From an uncultured Brevibacterium sp. (GTDB taxonomy: Bacteria; Actinomycetota; Actinomycetes; Actinomycetales; Brevibacteriaceae): a stretch of DNA of 5,284 nucleotides. The position numbers and the translations under genes are program-made. Below are positions 1-5,284 of this stretch, piece by piece. The notes beneath the pieces are model-generated. The model saw only the letters and a list, made by a program, of their open reading frames with translations, was not told the DNA's origin and did no database searches. Position 1 is the first letter of the stretch. Each line of letters opens with the position of its first letter. The DNA lies in contig CABTZC010000163.1 of NCBI GenBank assembly GCA_902489185.1, forward strand, positions 1 through 5,284, given 5' to 3'.

Positions 1-100
1 AACGGGAGACGAAAGTCGATTTCTTCTCATGCCCTTCTTCGTGCGGCTTCAAGAACATCGCACACAGAGCCGGACTCAGCGTCAAGGCGTTCAACGCAGA
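1..100 (-). CDS. Internal fragment of an RND-family efflux permease (AcrB/HAE1-like), foreign to the operon
   Basis: Read on the minus strand with codons at 95-97, 92-94 and so on down to 2-4, this stretch is open and gives about 32 residues. They include NALTLSPALCA followed by FLKPHEEGHEKK. The first string matches the strongly conserved membrane segment in the middle of RND multidrug exporters (AcrB family inner-membrane permeases), where an 'LTLSPALCA' or 'LILTPALCA' signature is followed by 'LKP' and a charged, variable cytoplasmic loop. The wording 'SALNALTLSPALCA..LKP' with a His/Lys/Glu-rich loop resembles Bacteroidetes homologues as I remember them; that assignment is by memory, not by search. 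The frame differs from that of tsaD. The piece has neither start nor stop and continues beyond position 1. It has no functional link to the t6A genes and probably marks a chimeric join. Confidence 0.72.
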
Positions 101-933
101 GGAATGCCGAAGTCTTCACACGCCAAAAGCGCCTTCTTCACCAGCACGTCCACAATCGCTTCTTCGAAACTGGCCGCGACCTCCGCAACATTGGCATCCG
201 GTGTTTGAGTGACATATCGCAGGGCCGCGGTCTTCAAACCAGAAAAAGAAAACGAATAGCGACGTTCCGGGTCACGCATGTCCTTTGCAGACGTGAGCCC
301 CCGCGGGAACGCAACCGCATGCGGATCTCCAGCCACGCCACCAGTGAACGCACCAGCCGCAGCACGCGAGATATTCGGACCGCCTGGATAGTCCAAGCCC
401 AACAGGCGCGCTGTCTTATCGAAGGCTTCACCCGCCGCGTCGTCAATCGTGGCGCCCACCAGTTTCACCCCGTGAACAATGTCGGTGATGGTGAGAATTT
501 CGGTGTGCCCACCAGATACCAGCAACGCCACGGTGGGCAGTGTGAGCCCCGGCGAATCGGGGGCGACCATATCGACGGCCACGTGTGCCGCCAAGTGGTT
601 GACCCCATACAGTGGCAGGCCCGTAGCAGCAGCCAATCCTTTGGCCGCAGACACTCCCACCATGAGCGCCCCGCTCAGCCCCGGCCCGGCCGTCACGGCT
701 ATCCCGTCGAGGTCGTTCACAGTCACGCCCGCGTCGTCTAGCGCCGCCTGCACAGTGGGTCCGATCGCGTTGATGTGCGCCCGGGAAGCCACCTCGGGTA
801 CCACTCCCCCGTACCGCACATGTTCGTCCATGGACGAGGCGACCGTGTTCGTCAGCAGGGTACGGCCGCGCACGATCCCCACACCGGTTTCATCGCACGA
901 ACTTTCAATCCCTAACACCAGCGGTTCGGTCAC
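91..933 (-). CDS. tsaD: tRNA A37 threonylcarbamoyltransferase TsaD, C-terminally truncated
   Basis: TsaD is the catalytic subunit (Kae1/Gcp family, ASKHA fold) that, with TsaB and TsaE, transfers threonylcarbamoyl from threonylcarbamoyl-AMP to A37 of tRNA in the cytoplasm. The frame gives 280 residues from the GTG at 933. Landmarks in order are ESSCDET (10-16), GGVVPEVASRAH (42-53), GPGLSGAL (83-90), the metal-binding NHLAAH with H113 and H117, SGGHTE (140-145), DDAAGEAFDK (164-173), YPGGP (182-186) and FSFSGLKTA (228-236). The start is fixed by the GTGA overlap with the preceding gene and by GGAGGAG just upstream; the frame is open up to 1041, but that part is antecedent coding sequence. Family members are usually about 340-350 residues. 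This one stops after IPLR and lacks the GGGVAAN-type segment and the TDNGAMIA segment that carries the third metal ligand. As written it should be inactive. The stop lies at the join to foreign sequence, so the true C terminus is probably missing rather than mutated. Confidence 0.93.
   Translation of the reverse strand: MTEPLVLGIESSCDETGVGIVRGRTLLTNTVASSMDEHVRYGGVVPEVASRAHINAIGPTVQAALDDAGVTVNDLDGIAVTAGPGLSGALMVGVSAAKGLAAATGLPLYGVNHLAAHVAVDMVAPDSPGLTLPTVALLVSGGHTEILTITDIVHGVKLVGATIDDAAGEAFDKTARLLGLDYPGGPNISRAAAGAFTGGVAGDPHAVAFPRGLTSAKDMRDPERRYSFSFSGLKTAALRYVTQTPDANVAEVAASFEEAIVDVLVKKALLACEDFGIPLR
95..106. other. Junction between truncated tsaD and RND permease fragment
   Basis: On the minus strand TsaD-like reading is convincing down to the codons for Phe-Gly-Ile-Pro (about 103-114). 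RND-like reading in another frame is convincing from the Ala-Leu-Asn codons (89-97) onward. The breakpoint therefore lies at about 95-106. The CTCTG in the middle fits either side (TsaD Leu, RND Ser-Ala), so a few bases of microhomology are possible. I see no inverted repeat, target-site duplication or integrase site here, although only 94 bases are available on the far side. Confidence 0.68.
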
Positions 934-1406
934 AGCTCCTCCACCGTGAGGTTCGCGTACATGCGCGCTTGGGAATCTTCGTCGATGTCCACGTTTTCCA
1001 CGCCCAGTTCCGTGAGCAAGGCGCGCAGGTGCGTGTCCCACACAGGCCCAATTTCAGGAACCGTATGTGCCGCTTCCTCATACGTGGCAAACGTGTGGGT
1101 CACCGTTACACGCGTTGATTCGGGCGTTTCACCACGAACGCTCAAGCCGACTCGTCCAAACGGAAGCTCAAGTAAAAAGAACCGTTGATCTTCGCACCCG
1201 ATGATTTCGCCCGTGAGCTGCTCGCCGTCAAAGTCGAAAGTCACAACGTCGTCATCGCGACTCCACGGGGCGAACCACTGGGAAGCAGAATCGGGGTCCG
1301 TCACGTAATTCCACACGGTTACGCGGTCCACGGGAACGTCCGCGCTGATCACCAAATCACAGCCGTCTTCCCATTCAGTGAGTGTGGCCTCAATGTCCAT
1401 ACTCAC
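930..1406 (-). CDS. SRPBCC / AHSA1-like small-ligand-binding domain protein, function unknown
   Basis: This is a 158-residue, strongly acidic soluble protein with no signal peptide or membrane segment. The pattern fits the SRPBCC (START/Bet v1-like) superfamily, closest in style to AHSA1-like proteins: a first strand (about 14-24), a helical stretch with VWNYVTDPDSASQWFAPW (31-48), a run of short strands with VVTFDFDGEQLTGEII (54-69), FFLLELPFGRVGLSVRG (76-92) and TRVTVTHTF (98-106), then a long C-terminal helix around PEIGPVWDTHLRALLTELG (117-135). The last 20 or so residues form an acidic tail. Members bind hydrophobic ligands or assist partner proteins; the ligand here cannot be told from sequence. 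The gene overlaps rimI and tsaD by four bases at each end, so it is translated with them. The start is GTG at 1406 (GTGA overlap) or ATG at 1400; neither has a Shine-Dalgarno sequence. Family assignment is moderately sure; no function is proposed. Confidence 0.82.
   Translation of the reverse strand: MSMDIEATLTEWEDGCDLVISADVPVDRVTVWNYVTDPDSASQWFAPWSRDDDVVTFDFDGEQLTGEIIGCEDQRFFLLELPFGRVGLSVRGETPESTRVTVTHTFATYEEAAHTVPEIGPVWDTHLRALLTELGVENVDIDEDSQARMYANLTVEEL
934..945 (-). promoter_or_regulatory. Ribosome binding site of tsaD
   Basis: Reading the minus strand, GGAGGAG at 942-936 stands a few bases before the GTG at 933-931 (four bases after GGAGG). It supports the GTG start over ATG or GTG codons further upstream in the same frame, and it lies inside the end of the SRPBCC gene. 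Confidence 0.8.
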
Positions 1407-1819
1407 AGGCTACTACGCATAATCAGGGCGTCTGCGTCCGAATAGTAACCAGCCCGCCGATTGATCTCTTCGAACCCGCGCGAGGCGTACAAATAAATGG
1501 CGCGCTCGTTGTCGTCGCGCACGTCAAGGTACAACGCTTCGACACCTGCTTCTCGGGCCGCGTCCATGGCGACGTCCAAGAGCCGGCTGCCAACACCTCG
1601 GCGGTCACTGGCCAGCGTCAGAATGTCCCCTTGGGGGCCGGAAACTGAGAGCCCCACATACCCCAGAACCCGGCCACCGTCCCGAGCGACCCAAAACCGG
1701 TTGCCCGGGACCGCCATTTGCGACCAAAAGAACTCTTCGCTCCAAGCCTGGTTTCCAAAACTCTTCTCATCGAGGACGGCCACGGGGGCGATGTCCATCC
1801 ACCGCATGCGTTCGATCAT
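1403..1819 (-). CDS. rimI: Ribosomal protein S18 alanine N-acetyltransferase RimI (GNAT family)
   Basis: RimI uses acetyl-CoA to acetylate the N-terminal alanine of ribosomal protein S18. The 138 residues show a GNAT fold: an N-terminal MRWMDIAPVAVLDEKSF helix region with AWSEEFFW (25-32) as in RimI, strands around FWVAR..GRVLGYVGLSV (42-59), GDILTLA (64-70), the acetyl-CoA loop DRRGVGSRLL (72-81), LYLDVRDDN (96-104), YLYASRGF (109-116) and GYYSDADALIMR (124-135). D99 and Y111 have the same 12-residue spacing as the Glu and Tyr described as catalytic in enterobacterial RimI, so Glu appears replaced by Asp. The strand-to-loop segment before RRGVG looks about four residues shorter than usual. 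The start ATG at 1819 overlaps the tsaB stop (ATGA) but has no clear ribosome binding site. Its place next to tsaB and near tsaD, a common bacterial arrangement in which these genes are sometimes fused, supports RimI over a generic GNAT. Confidence 0.9.
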   Translation of the reverse strand: MIERMRWMDIAPVAVLDEKSFGNQAWSEEFFWSQMAVPGNRFWVARDGGRVLGYVGLSVSGPQGDILTLASDRRGVGSRLLDVAMDAAREAGVEALYLDVRDDNERAIYLYASRGFEEINRRAGYYSDADALIMRSSL

Positions 1820-2457
1820 TGTCGGGGCTGAGCGTCCGGTTCACGCAAGTACAGCGGCGAAGTGTCAAGCAGCGCTCCCAGTTCCTCCGGGTTGCCTGGC
1901 TGGTCCTGGGCGCACATGCCGAGGTCGCCGGCCGTGGGTTCGAAGAACTCATCTTCCGTGCGTGCCGGGTTGCCCAGGGTTTGGGCGTAGAGAGCAAAAC
2001 CTCGCCCAATCCGGGTGGCAGCCGGTGTGAGGTCGGATGGGAGGATCACGCGTGGCCCGTCGATGACGGTCACGGTAGGCCCCAAATGGTAGGTGGTTGC
2101 GTACACCTCTTTGCGGCGGGCGTCGGTGGCGACCGTGACATCGCCGGTGATTCCGTGGGCTGCCGCGCGGAACGCTAACGCGTCGTGGCTGCGCACGCCG
2201 TAGATGGGAATACCTAAACCGAGCGCATAACCAATCCCGGTGGCGATCCCAGCGCGCAAACCGGTAAAAGGCCCCGGCCCCACACCCACGATCACCCGTT
2301 GGGGTTGCACATCTTGGGTGATTTCGCGGATCGCGGGGCCTACGAATTCGGCATGTTTGCGGGCGCTGAACGTGGTGCGCTGGGCACGTACGTCCCCGTT
2401 TGAGTCCACAAGTGCCACGCTCGCTGCCGCCGAGGTGTCAATCGCCAGTGTGATCAC
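1816..2457 (-). CDS. tsaB: t6A biosynthesis dimerization subunit TsaB
   Basis: TsaB is the non-catalytic paralogue of TsaD in the ASKHA superfamily. It forms a heterodimer with TsaD and, with TsaE, the complex needed for t6A formation on tRNA. The 213 residues carry LAIDTSA at 4-10, the GVGPGPFTGLRAGIATG block (58-74), DARRKEVYA (112-120) and the C-terminal PLYLREPDA (201-209), all in the family order. Length is normal for TsaB and well short of TsaD. It lacks the HxxxH metal site of TsaD, as expected for the subunit. The start is the GTG at 2457, chosen because it forms a GTGA overlap with the tsaE stop, follows AGGAGG, and begins directly before the conserved first strand; the frame stays open to 2505 but that extension has no family similarity. 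Translation is probably coupled to tsaE upstream and rimI downstream. Confidence 0.95.
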   Translation of the reverse strand: MITLAIDTSAAASVALVDSNGDVRAQRTTFSARKHAEFVGPAIREITQDVQPQRVIVGVGPGPFTGLRAGIATGIGYALGLGIPIYGVRSHDALAFRAAAHGITGDVTVATDARRKEVYATTYHLGPTVTVIDGPRVILPSDLTPAATRIGRGFALYAQTLGNPARTEDEFFEPTAGDLGMCAQDQPGNPEELGALLDTSPLYLREPDAQPRQ

Positions 2458-2939
2458 AGCGCCTCCTGGCATGCGGTTGTCAGTTCTTCGATGCGGTCTT
2501 CCCACTGCGGGCCGTGAGCGCTCAGCGTGTAGGTGCGGGCTTCGGATTCGGGATCGGGTTCGGGCCTGTCAATGAAGATGTCCAGGTACGAGTCACTGAG
2601 CTGTTCTGCTTTGCCCCGGCCCCATTCGATGATGGTGACCATGTCGTTGAGTTCAGAGTCGAGGTCCAGATCGTCCAGCTCCATCGCGTCTTCTAAACGG
2701 TACGCGTCGACGTGGACAAGCCCCGGCCCGTCGCCCACAGCTTCGTGTTCACGCGCAATGACAAACGTAGGCGAGGTGATCCGACCACGCACGTTGAGCT
2801 CTTTCCCGATCATCTGGGTAAGAGTGGTTTTCCCTGCCCCCAGGTTTCCGGTCAGCAGAATCACGTCCCCGGCGTGCACATGAGCGACCAGCACGCGGGC
2901 AAAAATGGCTGTCTGTTCCACCGACGACGTGCGGATCAC
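2454..2939 (-). CDS. tsaE: t6A biosynthesis ATPase TsaE
   Basis: TsaE is a small P-loop ATPase that binds the TsaB-TsaD dimer; its ATP hydrolysis is needed for repeated turnover of t6A synthesis. The 161 residues have the Walker A motif GNLGAGKTT (31-39), the conserved ITSPTFVI (54-61), HVDAYRL (76-82) and IEWG (104-107), in the family order and spacing. The length is ordinary. The GTG at 2939 is the chosen start: it overlaps the alr stop as GTGA and has AGGAG five bases upstream, and the usual TsaE N-terminal strand and helix follow. The frame is open to 3023, but those residues have no family character and would run deep into alr. The C-terminal acidic stretch RPEPDPESEA (125-134) is a likely surface loop before the last strand. 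Confidence 0.95.
   Translation of the reverse strand: MIRTSSVEQTAIFARVLVAHVHAGDVILLTGNLGAGKTTLTQMIGKELNVRGRITSPTFVIAREHEAVGDGPGLVHVDAYRLEDAMELDDLDLDSELNDMVTIIEWGRGKAEQLSDSYLDIFIDRPEPDPESEARTYTLSAHGPQWEDRIEELTTACQEAL
2458..2468 (-). promoter_or_regulatory. Ribosome binding site of tsaB
   Basis: On the minus strand a perfect AGGAGG at 2467-2462 precedes the GTG at 2457-2455 by four bases. It lies in the last codons of tsaE and decides the GTG start of tsaB. Confidence 0.85.
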
Positions 2940-4090
2940 GTGTGCTCCTGTTCTACGCGCGGCACGCGAGCTCCCAAGCGGGTGACGATGTCGTAGTTGA
3001 TGGTGCCCGCCCACTGTGCCCATTCGTCGACATGCGGGCCACCGTTACCCCAAATGACCACGGGGTCCCCTGGCGACACCTGCGCATCGCCAACGTCGGC
3101 GATCATCTGGTCCATGGCGATCGAGCCCACGGCTGGGAACGCTTTACCGTGGATGGCCACGTGTGCTTTTTGGGAAGCTTGGCGCGGGATTCCGTCCCCG
3201 TACCCGCCGGCAATGAGCGCAAATTTGGACGGCGCCGAGGTGGTGTACCGCAACCCGTATGAGGCACCTTGGCCGGCAGGGACGTCTTTGGCTGCGCACA
3301 CGTTCGAAACCAACGTCATCGCCGGTTGGAGCCCTTCCGAATAGGTGCGGTTCTCTCCTGCGAATGGGCTGAGTCCGTACATGGCTACACCAGGACGCAC
3401 AGCGTTTCCGGGCACCGGATCCATGGAGAGGGTCGCTGGCGAGTTTGCGATGTGCTCCATCAGGTTGTCGATCCCGAGTGTTGTTTTTACGGTGTCAACG
3501 TCCTGGTTGAATCGTTCAACTTGGATCCTGTTGAAGTCATTTTCCGGCTCATCTGCACACGCAAAGTGCGACATGACGCCACATACCTGCACGCCGTGGG
3601 CAGTGGACAGTTGTTCTAACACCAGTTGCAGTTGCGTTCGGTTTAGACCATTGCGCCCCAGGCCCGTGTCGACTTTGAGGTGGATACGTGCGGTTTTCCC
3701 AGTGGTGTGAGCCGCAGCGAAAATTGCTTCAAGTGCCGCCGGTGAACCCACGCCCAATTCAATTCCACGCTCAACGGGTTCTGAAAGGTCAGCATGCGGT
3801 TCATACAACCAGCACATGACCGTGTGGCCGCTCTGACCATCCTGACCGCCCTGTTGGTTAAGGTCAGCAAGAATGTCTGTGACAGCTATTGCTTCGGGGA
3901 TTGTCGCGGTACCAAAGTGCGTGACCCCAGCACGGGCGAGCGCAGGCACAACTATACCCACTCCGTGCCCGTACGCATCAGCCTTGACGATTGCGACCAG
4001 TTGCTTTCCTGCCGCGCGGTCCTGCAACAGTTGCACATTGTGGACGAGTGCGCGCGTATCAATCACGGCCGTCAGCGGTGCAGACGTCAT
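2936..4090 (-). CDS. alr: Alanine racemase (PLP-dependent)
   Basis: Alr interconverts L- and D-alanine in the cytoplasm and supplies D-alanine for peptidoglycan. From the ATG at 4090 it has 384 residues, a usual length. The N-terminal TIM-barrel contains the PLP lysine K36 in AIVKADAYGHG (33-43), RIHLKVDTGLGRNG (135-148), SHFACAD (174-180), ANSPATL (215-221) and VRPGVAMYGLSP (231-242). The C-terminal beta domain contains the second catalytic residue Y278 in GASYGLRY (275-282), AGGYGDG (294-300), MDQMIADVG (326-334) and the closing INYDIVTRLGARVPR (364-378). Residues about 77-89 form a Gln/Gly-rich, low-complexity insert in a position where homologues have a short turn. The start overlaps the upstream stop as ATGA and follows GGGAGGA; the open frame extends to 4372, but those residues are the other gene in the wrong frame. 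Its position upstream of tsaE is common in actinomycetes. Confidence 0.97.
   Translation of the reverse strand: MTSAPLTAVIDTRALVHNVQLLQDRAAGKQLVAIVKADAYGHGVGIVVPALARAGVTHFGTATIPEAIAVTDILADLNQQGGQDGQSGHTVMCWLYEPHADLSEPVERGIELGVGSPAALEAIFAAAHTTGKTARIHLKVDTGLGRNGLNRTQLQLVLEQLSTAHGVQVCGVMSHFACADEPENDFNRIQVERFNQDVDTVKTTLGIDNLMEHIANSPATLSMDPVPGNAVRPGVAMYGLSPFAGENRTYSEGLQPAMTLVSNVCAAKDVPAGQGASYGLRYTTSAPSKFALIAGGYGDGIPRQASQKAHVAIHGKAFPAVGSIAMDQMIADVGDAQVSPGDPVVIWGNGGPHVDEWAQWAGTINYDIVTRLGARVPRVEQEHT
2940..2950 (-). promoter_or_regulatory. Ribosome binding site of tsaE
   Basis: On the minus strand AGGAG at 2949-2945 lies five bases before the GTG at 2939-2937, inside the final codons of alr. It supports the short form of TsaE. 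Confidence 0.78.
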
Positions 4091-5284
4091 GAATCCTCCC
4101 TGTGTGAACGTGCGACTTCCAGAATAGTCTGAGCGGTTTCCACAGCACGTGTCCCAGCAGCTTCGTGATGAAGTAAAACCGCGTTCGCCGCGACAACTGC
4201 AGCACTTCGCGAACCACCCGGCTGCTCGGTTGCCATGAGGGCACCCATGATGCCAGCTAAAACGTCTCCACTGCCTGCTGTTGCCAAGCGCGCCGGCCCT
4301 ACCGGTGTTGCGTGGACGGTGCCATCGGGTTCGCTGATGACGGTGCGCGCACCTTTTATCAACACACAACATCCCAGCTCAGCGGCCAAACGTCGTGCCC
4401 AGTGCGCAGGCGCTGACTCAATGTCTGCACGTGTCACGGTCCACCCGCGTGATTCGCACAGCCCTTGGGCCTCCCCGGCATGTGGGGTGAGAACCCAGTT
4501 GTCGCGTACCTCGTTCACACGTGCCAGTGCGCCTGCGTCAATCACGGCAGGCAACGAGTTCTCATACGCCTCGTCCAGAACCGCGTCGACCAGTTCATCT
4601 TTTGGCGCCCCGGGGCCCACAACCCAGGCCTGGACGCGACCCCGGCCGGTAACGACCTCGGGCACGGAATGCATGACAAGCCCATCCGCATCACCCACAT
4701 ACCGCACCATTCCCACACCCGTGTTCTGCGCCGACAGCGAGGTCAGCACCGCCGCACCGGGATACTGCTGTGACCCAGCTGCAACACCAAGGACGCCGCG
4801 CGAATACTTGTGGTCGGTTTCCCCTGGCACTGGCACACGTGCCGTGGTGTGCAGGTAGCCTGCCGGAGCATCCGTGCTGGACAAACCGATGTCCACGCAC
4901 TCAACCTGCCCGCAATACGCAGCCGCGGGTTGCACAAACAATCCGGCCTTCAACATGCCAAAAGTCACCGTGTGAGTTGCACGCACCGCGTGCGGATCGA
5001 CCTCGCCCGTTGAGGCGTTCACACCCGTGGGAGCATCGACGGCAATGCACAGCTGATCGCACGCCTCGTTTTGCCACGCAGTCAGCTGGCTCGCCAACGG
5101 TTCACGCAGCGCCCCAGATGCCCCGGTACCCAAAATCCCGTCGATAACCACATCCGCAACCCGCACGCTGTCCCACTCCGTGGTGACTCGCACACCCGCT
5201 GCCACAGCGGCAGCCAATCCTTCCTCATGCGCAGTTTGGGCGACGGTCACGGCTTGGCAACTGACACCTCGGCGGGCTAAAAAC
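4087..5284 (-). CDS. nnr: Bifunctional NAD(P)H-hydrate epimerase / ADP-dependent NAD(P)H-hydrate dehydratase, 5' end outside window
   Basis: This enzyme repairs NADHX and NADPHX, the hydrated forms of NAD(P)H: the N-terminal YjeF_N domain (NnrE) epimerises R to S, and the C-terminal ribokinase-like domain (NnrD) dehydrates the S form using ADP. The frame is open to the window edge, so the gene is 5'-partial; 398 residues are visible. Counting the first complete codon (5283-5281, Phe) as 1, the first residues FLARRGVS already belong to YjeF_N. That domain then shows DGILGTG (48-54), AVDAPTG (81-87) and TVTFGMLKAG (105-114). NnrD follows with HKYSRGVLGVAAGS (158-171), GVGMVRYVG (189-197), LTPHAGEA (265-272), LIKGARTV (308-315) and the active-site ATAGSGDVLAG (334-344). 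The N-terminal GNNGGDG-type nucleotide motif must lie beyond 5284. The GTG at 5250 is not the real start. The stop overlaps the alr start (ATGA). Confidence 0.95.
   Translation of the reverse strand, partial: FLARRGVSCQAVTVAQTAHEEGLAAAVAAGVRVTTEWDSVRVADVVIDGILGTGASGALREPLASQLTAWQNEACDQLCIAVDAPTGVNASTGEVDPHAVRATHTVTFGMLKAGLFVQPAAAYCGQVECVDIGLSSTDAPAGYLHTTARVPVPGETDHKYSRGVLGVAAGSQQYPGAAVLTSLSAQNTGVGMVRYVGDADGLVMHSVPEVVTGRGRVQAWVVGPGAPKDELVDAVLDEAYENSLPAVIDAGALARVNEVRDNWVLTPHAGEAQGLCESRGWTVTRADIESAPAHWARRLAAELGCCVLIKGARTVISEPDGTVHATPVGPARLATAGSGDVLAGIMGALMATEQPGGSRSAAVVAANAVLLHHEAAGTRAVETAQTILEVARSHREDS
4091..4100 (-). promoter_or_regulatory. Ribosome binding site of alr
   Basis: On the minus strand GGGAGGA at 4100-4094 lies about four bases before the ATG at 4090-4088. 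It settles the alr start, since the frame stays open almost 300 bases further upstream. Confidence 0.85.

Noticed and set aside
91..93. A point-mutation nonsense codon or frameshift as the cause of TsaD truncation
   Set aside because: None of the three frames downstream on the minus strand restores the GGGVAAN or DNGAMIA segments. Instead the sequence reads as an RND permease, so the cause is a join and not a small mutation.
205..741. A 178-codon open frame on the plus strand, opposite tsaD
   Set aside because: Its product is Arg/His/Gln-rich with no family resemblance and lies wholly antisense to conserved TsaD motifs, so it is a shadow.
934..1041. N-terminal extension of TsaD to an upstream start at 1041
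   Set aside because: The extra 36 residues are Arg/Gly/His-rich, unlike any TsaD N terminus, and come from the SRPBCC gene in another frame. The GTG at 933 has a strong ribosome binding site and the overlap.
4235..4858. A 207-codon open frame on the plus strand, opposite the NAD(P)HX repair gene
   Set aside because: It is antisense to a confidently identified gene, rich in Ser, Thr, Pro and Arg as expected for a shadow of high-GC coding DNA, and has no recognisable domain or ribosome binding site.
5248..5250. GTG at 5250 as the true start of the NAD(P)HX repair enzyme
   Set aside because: The frame stays open to the window edge and the codons before it (FLARRGVS) belong to the YjeF_N domain, whose nucleotide-binding motif is still missing, so the gene begins outside the window.
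930..5284. Internal promoters, terminators, riboswitches or RNA genes within the operon
   Set aside because: There is no intergenic space, and I saw no GC-rich hairpin followed by a T-run and no tRNA-like fold. Chance promoter-like hexamers within coding sequence are not sufficient evidence.

Overview
The window is a tightly packed stretch of a moderately high-GC genome, most likely an actinomycete (Actinomycetota). The evidence is the gene order NAD(P)HX repair enzyme - alr - tsaE - tsaB - rimI - tsaD, which is a familiar actinobacterial neighbourhood, together with frequent GTG starts, G/C-rich third codon positions and protein sequences that read as actinobacterial. I cannot name the genus. 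Every gene lies on the minus strand, so transcription runs from high to low coordinates.

In transcription order: (1) 5284-4087, the 5'-truncated bifunctional NAD(P)H-hydrate epimerase/dehydratase; (2) 4090-2936, alanine racemase Alr; (3) 2939-2454, TsaE; (4) 2457-1816, TsaB; (5) 1819-1403, the RimI acetyltransferase; (6) 1406-930, a small SRPBCC/AHSA1-like protein of unknown role; (7) 933-91, TsaD, which breaks off before its C-terminal metal-binding segment; (8) 100-1, a fragment of an unrelated RND efflux permease. There is no intergenic space between genes 1 and 7. All six junctions are the same 4-base overlap, ATGA or GTGA, in which the TGA stop of one gene shares bases with the start of the next. 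I see no internal promoter or terminator, and the promoter must lie upstream of 5284.

TsaB, TsaE and TsaD are three of the four bacterial proteins that build N6-threonylcarbamoyladenosine (t6A) at position 37 of ANN-decoding tRNAs; the fourth, TsaC/Sua5, is not here. RimI acetylates the N terminus of ribosomal protein S18. Alr makes D-alanine for peptidoglycan, and the first enzyme repairs damaged NAD(P)H. The set is housekeeping: translation fidelity, cell wall precursor supply and metabolite repair.

Two things stand out. First, the reading changes abruptly near positions 95-103 from TsaD to an RND-permease sequence of Bacteroidetes-like character in a different frame. Because tsaD is normally essential, a chimeric join (assembly or amplification) is the likeliest explanation, with a real rearrangement as the alternative. 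Second, an uncharacterised SRPBCC-domain gene sits between rimI and tsaD and is coupled by overlap on both sides. I found no mobile element, CRISPR array, RNA gene or defence-like system, and no convincing new multi-gene system.
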